From assembly GCA_000310025.1 (NCBI GenBank), contig FN649752.1, forward strand, positions 2,863,426 through 2,927,425: 64,000 nt of DNA. Direction: 5' to 3'. The notes below the pieces were generated by a model. The model saw only the letters and a program-made list of their open reading frames with translations. It was not told the DNA's origin and made no database searches. The position numbers and the translations under genes were made by a program. Of the stretch, positions 37,920 through 49,795 are shown one piece after another (the stretch's first letter is position 1; each line of letters starts with the position of its first letter). The stretch is from Ectocarpus siliculosus. Its lineage: Eukaryota > Sar > Phaeophyceae > Ectocarpales > Ectocarpaceae.

Positions 37920-40900
37920 TCAAGGCCCGCCGCCCCCTCTGCCGTGGGTGGCCAGGAGTGCCGCCGATTCCGCCGGGTACCCGGGGTAGCTCTGCCCCAG
38001 ATCTCGCCTCGCCTCCGCCTCCAGCTGGAGCAGCGCCTCCTCCACCCTTCGGGCGATCCTGCTGTACAGCTGCCGCTCCTCGCGGGTGGACCTCCAGAGG
38101 ACGTCCCCTTCGCCGCCCCCCGGGATCACAACGGAGGAGGAGGAGGAGAAGGAAAATTGTCCTGGCGGCGGCCCTTCACCGCCACCGCTGTCGCCCGTAG
38201 GAGGAAGGCAAGACTTTGATGGGAGCGAGAGCTTTCGGAGCCGGCCGTGCCGTCTCTCGTGGTCCTCTAGAAGGTCGTCAAAACTAGTTATTTTGGATGC
38301 AAAAAAGGAAACAAACGCACACACGGGCGCACGTGAAGACGACTGGTCAACGGGAAGCTATTATATAGATAACTGCAGGCCATGCGCCCTGCAAACAACA
38401 CATCAACGCCCCCCCAAGCAGTTTCCTCAAATGCAAAAAGGTGGCTGTAGGTAGTTATAGGTATGCATCAGCGGTGGAGGCCATGCGCCGTGCAAACAAA
38501 AAAACAAGTAAGAAGGTACATACATGAGTGTTAGCCTTAGCATACCTTATTGCTCTACCCGCGCGGGCGGTGACCGTGTGTCCCATCCTCGGCAGGGCGT
38601 GCAGGATCTTTCGGGTGAGGGGGTTGATCGGGACGAGGTTGGCCATGCCCGTGTGGAAGAGCGGGATCACCACGGGCGTGACGGGGGCGTGCGCGATCAT
38701 CTTGCCGACCCCCCACTTGAGGCGGCCGTGCTCGTCGCGGCCCACGCCCGCCGGCCGGCCGCCGAGGGAGCCGCCCTGCTCGCAGTGCCCCTCTGGTTCG
38801 ATTTTTGGTTTGATTTTTGGGTTCGATATCCGATTCGATTTTGGTTTTGTTCCGGATTGATTTTAGTTGGGGGGGGGGGCAGGGCAGAGCACGAGGCAAG
38901 GGGGCACACGAAGTGAAACACGTCAGAGGTGGGTGCTAAAATGCTGCCCAATGGTTGTTGTGGTGGGGGGTGGTGGTGGCGGCGTGGCCAAGCTGACCGC
39001 TCATCTGAGAAAGACGTCATCGTATTGGCCCTTTTGCATCTCAATCGTCTTATGCATCTCAATCAATTCGTCCACCAAATGGAGGGTAAGGACAGAATCA
39101 ACATCGCGGGCGGTGGTGAATACGCACGCGATACAACTGAGACCAGAGAGCGGAATGTTAAAAGTTACGAGTCACCAACCGGCCGGAGAGACATTGCACG
39201 AAAAAAACGAAAAAAAACAAACGCAGAAGTCACATTTTTACCACACGCGGTGCCAAGACTTTGTGTTCTACCACACACCACACACCCGGAAAGATGTGGC
39301 ACCAGCCTCCGCCCAGCAATCGGCGGTAGAAGTTCAGCAGCAAGCGCTGGTCTACCCCGCTACCCCTCGCGATGGGCATCACCTGGTCATTTTGATTCAC
39401 ACAGCGTGGTACGCGGACAGCGCGCGGCGGTTCGTTCGGGGCGTGAACAGTAGTGTTTCTTGTGTGTCTTTCCCGTCCGTGGGAGAAAATCAAGAGGTCT
39501 AGAACGGCTCCCGGGGATGAATGAGCTTGTGGAGACCAAATTACAAGTCTAGTACCGAACCTGCGGTGCTCGATCAGTCAGGCCCATGGAACTACTTATC
39601 GTGCACAGCGAAAGTACAAGCCTATGCCATACTCGCACTTGCCGAAAAACTGCTGTCGTGTAAGTAAACTACCGAAAAACAGCTGTCGTGTAAACAAACT
39701 ACGCCGTCGGGTGCATTCTTCCGACAGAGGGAAAAAAAAAAATCAACATGTACGGACACAGGCACAAAAGCACAGGCGTACGTCAGATTTGTGAGCCTCG
39801 ATTCTCGAAGTTTGGCAGCAGCGAAGAAATACCAAACAATGAAGGTGTCGCGAAATACTCCGACAGTGGGACAAAGGAGTTAGGGAGTACCTTTGAGAGG
39901 GGCACTGTCTCTCTCTCCCTCTTCGTCTCCCTCTCTGCGCCCAACTCTTTCTCTTCCTCTCTTTCCATCTCTGTCTCGCCCTCTCCTCTCCTTTCATCTC
40001 CCCCTATCTTCCTCTCTCTCTGTCTATCCCCCTCCCCCTGTCTCTCTCTCCCTCTCTCTCTCTCTATCTACTTATCTTTCTTTTATCTGTGTGTATCTCT
40101 CCCCCCCTTCTCCTCTCCTCTCCCCTCTCTGCCTCTCTTCCCTCACCTTCCCCGAGCCGAACCCCGTCCCCGCAGCGGTCCACTTGAAGCAAATCTCCTG
40201 CGCGCAGATGGTCCAGCGCATCAGCTCCGGCCTCATCGTCACCCTGGCCGGGAGCATGCCCACCAGCACGCCGGGGTCGTCTACTGGTGAGCAGTGGTTG
40301 CACACCGTCAGGAGGGGCACCCCGCTTGGCCTCTCCTTCACCAGGCTGAGGAACTTCCTGTAGTGCTCGTCTTCTTTCAGCTCGAAGCTAGTTATAATTT
40401 TGTTGATTGAGGACGGGGCGGCGGCGGCGGCGGGGGGGGGGGGCGTACTCTTATGCTTTGCATGCCTTAGCGGTTAGACCATTGACCACGCGTCCTCGAG
40501 AGGACGGAGCATTGTTCCCACAGGACCGATCACCGATGGCCAATCGTTCCTTCCTACTTTGCCAAAGGTGGCTCAAAAATGTCTTCCCTAGTCTGTCTAT
40601 CCTACCGATGTCACTTCCCGCCTTTTCAAACCGCTTCCTACTCCCCAGTACCGCTACCGTCCTCTCCTCTCTATTCCATGCCTCAAACATCTCCCTGTAC
40701 GTCCCTTGTATTCTTCCCAGCTCAGTCATGTACACTTCCCTCTCCTTTTCGTACCACGGACATTCCGCGACTACATGAACACTGTCTTCGCATTCGAAGC
40801 CGCAATCACATTTGAACTTGTCGTCTTCGTCGTCTACCGTCCTATGTCTTCGTCGACGTTCGCGAAGGCCTATGTCCCCGGTCCTGAATTTGACCTTAAG

Positions 40901-43900
40901 CTTTGTCCCTGCATCCATTGGTCCATGTAGGTAATCCTTGAACCCTATTCCTTCTTTCAACATTCCGTACACTTCTAGACCCTCCTTATCCTTGGATTCT
41001 TTCCTTAGATTCTGTTCTTCTCTGTCGGCACAAGCAACAGATATCTTCTTCTTGAACCCCTGTAGACCCTCCGTTTCCAGCGTTTCATCTTCGTCGATGT
41101 CCAATCCCTTCCATACAGTCCTCTACAACCTTGACCCATTCCGTGGGTTGTCTACCCCTCTTTTTGTTTGCCCACTTCGCCTCCCATACTATTCTCGGCA
41201 ACCTCTCCTCTCCCATCCCGCACATGCGGTACTGCCATGTCAGCTTCCTTACGTCTCTTCCCGACCGTAGGGATTGGATCCCCAATTCTGCCCTGACTGC
41301 TGCATTACTTGTGCGCTTGGAGCATCCTAGGATGATTTTCGCTGCTTTCATCTGCGCCGCCTCGAGTTCTTTCACTACCTTCTTATTTCCTTCCCATACT
41401 TCTCCGGCGTACTCCAGCGGCGGTACGATTACGCTCTTCAAAACCGTCAATTTGATGCGTGTATCAAGGTGCCGGTTTGCGAGTATTGGGTGAAGCTTCC
41501 CTGCTCGTGCTTTGCCCTTTTCCGCTACCTTGGACATGTGTGCATTCCACGAGCAATCTTTTGCGATCTCTACTCCGAGGTATGTGTACTGGTCGACTAC
41601 TGCAATCTCCTCGATCCCCCACTTCCATCTATGTTCTACTGGTTCCTCCCTGCCCTCGTTGCATACCATGACGGCACTCTTCGTAACGTTGGCAGACAAT
41701 CTCCACTTATCAGTAAACTTCTTCTCCGCGTCAATTTGCAGTTGCAGTCCCTCAGGGGTGTCCGACATACCAACAAAGTCATCCGCAAACAGCATTCCTG
41801 ACACCGAAGTTTCCGTGTCCCCTACTTTTACTCCCTTCCGGACTGCCTCTACGACTTCCAACAGATCGTTGATGAACACCCGGAACAATGTTGGGGACAG
41901 CGTGCAACCTTGTGGGACCCCTTGCTCAATGTCGAAGAATTTAGACAGTTCTCCGTCTAGCATGACCGCGCTTTTCGTACACTCTGTCATCTTCTTCAGC
42001 ACCCTCCACATTTTCCCCTTGATCCCGTACTTGGACAATTGTTTCCACAGCCCATTTCTCCATACGGTATCGTATGCCTTTTTCACGTCCAGGAAGAAGC
42101 AGTACGTCCGCTTGCCCGCCCTCTTTCTACCTTGGATGATTCTCCCTACCGTGAATGCGTGGTCTACGCACCCCCTCTTCTGTCGGAAACCTGCCTGGCC
42201 CTCACTAATGCTACGTTTCTTCTCCAATACTCCCACTATCCTATCGTTCAGCAGCTTACAGAACACTTTTCCTACTGTGTTCAACAGTGTGATACCCCTG
42301 TAGTTTCCTGGGTCAGTCTTGTCTCCTTTCTTAAACAAGTTCACAACCACTCCTTCCCTCCATCTACTTGGCGCATACTCGTTTTTCCACACCCAGTTGT
42401 ACAGCAGTACCATCAGCTGGATCATCCCCTTGCCCCCAAACTTCATGAACTCGTTTACTATCCCATCCGCCCCTGCTGCTTTGTGGCACTGCAGCTTGTT
42501 CACACACGCCTCAACCTCGTCCTCAGTGAACTCCTTTTCTAGTTCTACGTTCCCAACGTCTGCCTTCGATGTCTCTTCTTCTTTCTGGGCCCATGCGTCC
42601 ACCTCCTTCTTAAACACTTGGTCAAAATCTTCATTCTCCGAAGGCACTCCAAGTCTCTTGTAGTGTCCTGCTAGAACTTCCCTTTTCCCTTCCCACTGCT
42701 GACTAGTCCACCGTTCACACCTCGCAATGTTGCTACCCCTGTATCCCCCCCTTGCGCGGTCTTTTTTACCATCCCACTAATCCCTTCCCACATCTGCTTG
42801 ACGTTCCCCTCCAGGCCTCCGTTGGTCTTCTGCACTACTTCGTCCCAAATGCTCTTTTTCTTCTTTTTCACTAGTCCCTTCACCTGTTTCCTCTTGGCCC
42901 TGTACTTTTCCCAACTCTCTTCAGACCCCTCACCCAGGTACTGCTTGAAGACTTCTCTACGTTCCCCTATTTCTTCTTTCAGCTCGTCATCCCACCACTT
43001 AACCGATACCCCACATCGTACCACCTTCTTTCCCACTACTCTCTCTGCCGTTGTGTTCACTATGGACTCCCATCCTTCAATCACCCTGTCCCCTGCTGCT
43101 TGTACGTCTACCTTTCCGTCGTCGACGCTTCTCAGCAGTTTCCTGAAGGGTTCTACACTACCAGCCAATCCCTTCTGGAATTCATCGCGTGTCCCCTCGT
43201 CTCCCAAACGCTCTACTTTCCACCGGAACACTTTCCTCTTTTTCTTACTCTCCGTCTTTCTAGATCGGTCGATGTTTGCCCATATGAGGAAATGGTCGGT
43301 CGAACCTATATCTATCGCACTTACGTGCAGCTCCGGGACCTGTGTGCTCCCCCTATCTACCAGGATGTAGTCGGGGATCGAGTATTCATTTTATTTTGTG
43401 GTCCTCCCCTCCCCGAACTTAGGCAGAAATGAAGGGTCGTATAATTCCGAGGCTTCGGCTACGACAACGTAGAGGAAAGGGGGCGTGCCATGAGAAAGTT
43501 AGTCATACGCAGCTGAAACGCTAAGCGGCTACGACAACGCAGAGGAAAGGGAGCGCGCCATAAGAAAAACAACCATGCGCAGCTGAAACGCCAGAGGTGC
43601 TCTGCAAGGGGAAAGTGTGAGCCAAACGCCTCGTCGACAGCTACAGGAAAGCGCCAAATGTAGCTCTGAGGTGACGGCGGTGGTGGTTGTGCTGCTGTAC
43701 TGTAGCCAAATATCCGACGACTCACGTGTTCAGGACGTGCATCAGGATCGAAAAGGCGGCCGTGCCCGTGACGAAGGTGAAGAGCCTAGAGGTCTTCATG
43801 AGGAGGCTCTCTTCCTCCTGGCCCGCGCGCTCGCTCAGCGGGTCACTCGGCGGATTGGACCATGGGTTCGGCCGATACCTTCAGAGGGAGGGAGGGCATC

Positions 43901-45120
43901 GCATCGTCCATCCATGCGTCCAGCAAGCGGCGAACGAGGACGACAAGACGACGTTTCGGGAACCCGAGATCAGAGCTTCAGATGCGTTTTTTATTTTCTT
44001 CTTAAATGTAAGGTCACACTCTATAGAACTCTATAGAGCACTGCTGTGCGTACGGCGGACACCAACTGTAATGTACTTGCTTGCTGGGATAACCCCCTCA
44101 TCTGCCAACTGGATGTGCTCGGGAACTTTCGACTATTATTCTGTCCCGCCCGCGGGAGGGTGCTGAATACTAAAACCTTGTGCAGCGCTACAGCTGCGAG
44201 GAAAGTACGCCATGAAAGTTTACAGTATGCATCCAAGCTGGATCGCACATCCCTAGATCCCTAGTGAACATGACAGCAGAGGCACACAAAACCGACCACA
44301 CGGGCCAAACGTAAGGAAGGGCGAACATGTTTAGGCAAGACATTCCTTCGTTTTTGGTTTGAAACTAATTTGTTTGGTTTTCTGCGGCATTCGCATACCG
44401 TATACGACACAAGATAGCACACCCTCTGGATCGATTTTCGAAGCTCGATCACTCCAAGACGAAGAGAATGCATAAACCAAACGATACGTTTTCGGAGAGC
44501 TCTCGACCAGACGGCTTCAAAGCCGCCGTTTTCGGCGCTGCGACTCTGCTGTTAGCTTTGAAAATCGGTCGAGGGGATGTGTTATCGTATGTCGTATACG
44601 GTACATGTAGTGCCGTGTGCCAAGTGTTTCCGAACGAAAACTAGAGGGCCTTTAGCAAACAACTGATGCCCACAAACTCACGGGTAGCGGTCACCCTACA
44701 TACGAGGGGGGGGGTGCCAGACAGAGTCGAGCAAGGGCAACAGACGGCGCGCTATTGTACAGGCGTGTTTCTCTCTGGGAAAAGATCCCACAAATGTCGG
44801 AGAAGCATGTGGGCGCTCCCATCGCCGGCTGTGCCATTAGCTACGAGAGACAAGAGAGGGCTAGAGGTTCAAGCATGCATGCAACATCACCCACAATCTG
44901 ATCCATTGCTACTGCGTAGGCGACACCCTAAGGGACATGCCGCCACACGTGCTTTGTTCCGGCTCGTATACGGCTGGGGAGTCCTGCCGCGCCCGGCAGT
45001 GGGCAGTGGGCAATCACAACTATGCGGGCAACATCTGCATACTTACACAAAGGCCGTGCCGACAGTCGCCAAACCCAGGGCTCCTGCACTTCCCACGGCC
45101 ACCTTCCGCAACGCAGCCAT
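37920..45120 (-). CDS. TAZ: Tafazzin-like phospholipid-lysophospholipid acyltransferase
   Basis: Remodels mitochondrial cardiolipin acyl chains (PlsC-type acyltransferase fold). Exons on the minus strand: 45120-45047, 43878-43726, 40387-40147, 39382-39286, 38792-38546 and 38283-37920. All phases match, giving 391 residues. The N-terminus MAALRKVAVGSAGALGLATV and the segment LFTFVTGTAAFSILMHVLN are hydrophobic, as in the membrane insert of tafazzin. The catalytic HX4D motif is NHCSPVDD near residue 107, followed by LMRWTICAQEICF. The second motif is HIFPEG near residue 190, then LKWGVGKMIAHAPVTPVVIP and the C-terminal TARAGRAISFDDLLEDH. The last 60 residues add a Gly/Ser-rich insert. Intron 2 carries a LINE in the same orientation. 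Intron 3 begins with a 240-bp purine-rich tract. Divergently paired with the ARMT1 gene. Confidence 0.88.
39898..40140. repeat. Long CT-rich (GA on the coding strand) low-complexity tract
   Basis: About 240 bp of almost pure pyrimidine (CTCTCC variants) on the plus strand. It starts within a few bases of the 5' splice site of tafazzin intron 3 (donor at 40146), so on the coding strand the intron opens with a purine-rich array. Non-coding. Confidence 0.9.
40437..43395 (-). mobile_element. 5'-truncated APE-type non-LTR retrotransposon (LINE) in tafazzin intron 2
   Basis: Read on the minus strand, the element starts inside the last part of an AP-endonuclease domain (IPDYILVDRGS, then STDHFLIWANI) near 43390. 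It continues with a basic linker (to 42671) and a full reverse transcriptase (42680-41085). The RT contains VPQGCTLSPTLFRVFINDLL and the catalytic FADDF near 41780. It ends with a Cys/His zinc-finger region (CxC...H-x4-C, about 40800). Frames shift once near 42690 and once near 41090, so this copy cannot make an intact protein. The 3' end reads TGGTCAATGGTCTAACCGCT then a GAGTAC-like tail and a G/C run. Truncated 5' end plus simple tail fits target-primed insertion. Clade not assigned. Confidence 0.88.
43457..43596. repeat. Tandem duplication of a 70-bp unit beside the LINE 5' end
   Basis: Two adjacent copies of a 70-bp unit starting GGCTACGACAACG (43457 and 43527) and containing CGCAGCTGAAACGC, diverged by several substitutions. 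Located in tafazzin intron 2 about 60 bp beyond the truncated LINE end. Confidence 0.8.
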
Positions 45121-46026
45121 GGCCAAGCCAAGAGAGAGGTACTCCGTGCGTGCTGTGCTCTGCTGCTGTACAGGATCAACTCCCAGCTCCATGGGTGAGG
45201 GGTGAGGGGTGACGTGCAATGTTTTTTTTTGGCGGGGGGGTTGATTGCGCCGCATATTGTACGTAAACGCCCATGCTGACAAGTTCGCACACCTGATCGC
45301 TGCCTGGTCGCATCGCAAGCTGGTTGCCGTGTCATGCCTAACACGTTACGCATTGGTTGGTGAGTACTCTGGTCGAGAGACCCCTTCAGTCCGCAATGAT
45401 GGAACAAAATTGGCTACAAAGAAAAAGAGAACCGCATGATACACAAACATGACAAGACACATGATCGTGGTTGTGGCAAACATCCGGCACGGCTTGCTTT
45501 GTTTGAAAGAGCGAAGTCGGTGAGTCGCATTGCTGCGTCCAAGGAAATCGCCCGCCAAGCCGTGCAGTCCTACTGGTGCTGCCGTACTGGTGTAGGCCAT
45601 AGAGTCTAGTCGTTTCTGACAGTTTTCCATTGTAATGAGCGAGCGTGATGCACCCTGTTCACATCATCTGCCAATCGGAGTTCCAAGGTTGGGAGATGTG
45701 TCTTGTGTCCTTCAGTTCGACTAAATAATCGGAGGTGCCCGCCGCGAAGGACGAATGTAGCTAAAACAGCAGCGCCCCGTCGTCATTTTTCTTTATGACA
45801 ATCAATGAACTTGGTTTCCTGTCCTGGCTGCCAGATCCTGCCGAGTTTCTAGGATTTCTTGGGTGTCTTTATCTCAGGCCCGCATATACATGGCAAACTC
45901 TCGTCAAGAGAAAAAACAACATGAAGGACGCGATGACATGATCACACGTCGTCGCGCAATTCCCGACCCGCTCAACAATACGGTAACCCGCACCACCTTC
46001 ATCCCTCTCCCGCCGCCCCCGCGCGC
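45121..46026. promoter_or_regulatory. Divergent intergenic region between tafazzin and ARMT1 genes
   Basis: 906 bp separate the two start codons of head-to-head genes, so both promoters lie here. No obvious TATA box, RNA gene or repeat. A short T-run/poly-G stretch is present at 45220-45240. Confidence 0.5.
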
Positions 46027-49000
46027 ATGCCTCCGGTCGCTGTTCCTGGTCGATCACGTAGCGCGATCGTGCTCCTCCCAGCGGCAGCCCTGAACGTCCA
46101 CGGGTTCGTTGTTGCCCCCCCGCGATTTTCTTCTCTCGCTGCCGACACCACTGGGACTACCGCTGTGAGCGACGGCCTCGCAACACGAGCAGTAGCACCA
46201 GCGTCAAGAGTCCTAGGACCACCGCGGTCTGTGCGGCATCGCAGCGGCCGGAGGAGTCCGGCGGGTAGGGCGGCCCGTATGATGGCAGCTCCGTCGACGG
46301 CCGAGAAAGCGGAGGAGGGCGAGGGTGAGACGGAGGAGGGGTTCGTCCTACCAAGGGCGCCGCTGCCGGAGATAATCGTTTCCAATGTCCCCGGGAGCTG
46401 GGCCTACGACACAATGGTGTGTATGTACACGTACACGCACGCACGCGGCAGGTTCTTGCAGTGAAGTTTTGTCCGCGGGGCCACTGTCGAGAAAAACGGC
46501 CTCCTTAGCAGCAGCAGCAGCAGCAGCGACTGTTCCCGGAATGCGTGTATCGTACCGTGAATGCATGTACAGTACTGTTCAGCCGCTTTTCTGCGTGTCC
46601 CCAATCGGCGTGTGTGTTGTGCCCGTACTGGCTCACATATTGTTGTGTTTGTTCTTCCCTGTTTTTGTGTGGCGGGATTCTCGGCTTGGGTGGGCTCGAT
46701 CCAATAGTCGCGGCGGCTGCGGGAGAACATCCTGATGCGCATCTACGACGACAACGACATGAACAAGCCAGAGATGGCTTCGGCGAAGGAAGCCTTGGAT
46801 GCCCTCGTCGAAGAACTCAAGACCGCGGGAGACTCGAAGGTATCTACTGCAGTTTTTTTCGGGCTCCAACCGCAGCTCCCGAAGCCCTCTTGATTGTGTT
46901 GCTGAGCGGTGCACTGCTTGGCTGGCGTATGCTTCTCGAGAGCGCTCAAGGCCAACACGAGAAGAATCACGGTGTCTAGGGGTACACCATCATAGCCACA
47001 CACCGCCCGCGCGGCTAGTGCGTCAGTCGGCCCACGCCTATCCCCCACTCCTTTCACTCGTTCATGACAGTGCCGCTGCACATCCCAGTCGGCCCCCCAT
47101 CTATCCCCCTCTTTTTCATCTCATTCACGACAAGAGCGCTGCACATCCCAGCTGGCCCACATCCATCCCCCTCTCCTTTCAACTCATCCCTGACGCTACT
47201 GCTTCTGCTGCTCACGTCCAGCTGAGGCCCATCTCCGAGGATGGCGGGCCGGAGGTAGCGGAGTGGAACAAGGTCATGGGGCCGTTCCTGGGCATGAGCT
47301 GGCTGGACACGCCGTGGCTCTACTCTGAGTTTTACGCCTACCGTCGGGTGGTGGAGGCGTTTTCGTTCTTCAAGACAGGCGAGGAGAGAGTTGTGGTCGT
47401 GTCCCCCAACGTTGGCTTCGTTACGAAAGGAGCTGCGTCGATTTCTGTTGTTTTTTCTTTTATGGGGGGGGCAGGGAGAAGAGAGAGAGGGCGAGACTCC
47501 AACCGCTGGGAGCCATGTACTTGCCTCTGCCAGCATTTTCGTCTGTGGAAGCACTTGACTGGATCTATCCTTGTGTTCGTTGTCTACAAAGTCAACCTAT
47601 TTCCTTTTTGTATCAATTACCTCGTCTCCCTCACCTCATGGAAGCCAGAGCAACGAACTTCCTTGCTCACAGAAAATCCGAAGACACATACAGCCCAAAG
47701 TGAAAGACTCGGCAGGATATGCAATACTCCGTATATTTTAATGCTTTATGTACTTTTCCTCGCGATGTGCTCGGCAAATTTAGTGACAATCCAATATTCT
47801 GGTCACACATGAATTAGCACGACACTACATTGTAGACCAAACCGTGTGGTGTTTGCTTCTTTTACGTCCCATTCTACGCATAGCAACAAAACGGGGCACG
47901 TACGTATGCAGTGCCAGCCCGCTCATAAGAAGCACCTGTTTTGAGCGAGGCTCAAAGCCTATCTTGTCTTTGTCTCCACCACTGAGCAATCGGCTTTTAG
48001 ACTAGATGGGAATTGATGTACCGCCTGCCGCTATGCTCAACTTGTTAGGGTATTTTCTTTAGTTTGTCCAAAATCTGAGCCTCGGTTTATAACGAACATA
48101 TTTCTTACGAACGGGCCGGCACTCCTGTATCGGTGTTTTCCTCCCGCGCCCTCATTTTGTTTTTGGGATTTTCTTGTTTTCTTCAAAGGTGTGGACCCGT
48201 TCATGGACCAGAAGATGCTCGGTGTCACGTCCGCGCTCAAGTCGATGGAGGCCCTGGCCAAGCGTTTGCTGGCGACCGAAGTGAGTCCATGGGGGGGGGG
48301 GACAACGAGCAGGGTCCTTGTCGGCGCGCTTCACAAGAACCGCCTCCAAAACGTACGGCACCACGGCAGACCCTCGAACAGGTTTTATCGCGCCGGCGAG
48401 CTTCGCTAATTCAACAATACGCTGGCCAAGAATGACTATTATGAGCTGTCCAAAAATGACTATCCACCGTGCTCAAAGACTATCTTGACTGTCTACAGTA
48501 GGCCGTGAATTCAGCCGTATCCGAGGGGAGGGTGTGCAGACCCGACGAACGATTACTTCACACGGCGGGCGGGTGTTGCTCCTGAGTTTGGTCAAAACAT
48601 CGAGCTTAAATGACGCGGATGGTCTCGGTGGCATTCGATGCCTGCAGAATCGGCCAATCAACGTCGAACCAAACTTTGATGGACTAGATTTTTTTTATGC
48701 GGCAGAGATGAATCCCGCGTACGTACCACCCGCGGTACTGGTTGCACGCGTACAATACTGTAGTCATTCAGCGGAAGAAACCAGAGAATCACGAGGCATC
48801 AATCTCAGCGGGAGAGAGTGTTGCCGCTTATAAAGGACGAACTTGTGCTTCTCCTTGTGCTACTGCTGGTGGTGGTGATGGTGATGGTGGTGCTGCTGCT
48901 GCTTCTTCTGCTCGGCCGCCTATTTCCGGAATCATGGTAGCAGTTGTCGTTGCATTTTGATGTAGCACTCCGACAAGCGTGCAGGCCTCGTTTGTTCCGG

Positions 49001-49763
49001 AAACACAATGTCCTCGAGGAAACCGTGACGTGCTGTACCGTAAAACCCCCCTCCCCCGGCCTCCGTGTTCGTGTTACCGACTTCGACTGGTGCCGTTTTG
49101 GGTGTCCCGCGCTTCGCTCTCAGACCGACGTGCTAGGTTCCGCGACGGGGATTAAGCTGTACGCTACTGCGGCCCTATGGGGGAACCGCATGGACCTCAG
49201 CATCTGGCCAGTGGAGAAGGGTGAGGAAATGAGGAGTGAGAGTGGGAGGGGGGGCGTTCGAGACCCTTCAATATACATGGAGAGAGGCAGGCAGGCAGAC
49301 ACGCAGACACACAGACAGGCAGACAGACGGAGACGAAGAGACCGGGAAAGAGAGAAGAGAGTCGCACAAGCACCCGATCCCTACCCTTTGGCCAACAAGT
49401 TATACAAGTCCAAGCGAGCGTGCAGCCAAAAAACCCTCTTCTTCTTGTGGTGGAAATTGTGTAATTTGAACAGCAGTAAAACAACTTACCCATGGGAACC
49501 TTAATCTTGCGTCGAAGCTTCGCCAGTAATGTACTCAGGAACAAGTTCGACTCGACGGGAGGTTGTGTAGGACAGGGGCAAAGGCGAGGAGCAACACGCC
49601 GCTAACCAGAGCCGATTCTGTACGTACCTCGCCTGTTGGCGTGCTGAAACCGCGACACCCCCCACAATACCTCGGCACCGCCTGCCATATACTATAATAG
49701 TATTATAGCAGTTTTTCGCCCACTCTACTGCTTGGTTTTGGAGCTGATGATGATGGTGGTGGT

Positions 49764-49795
<32 letters not shown>

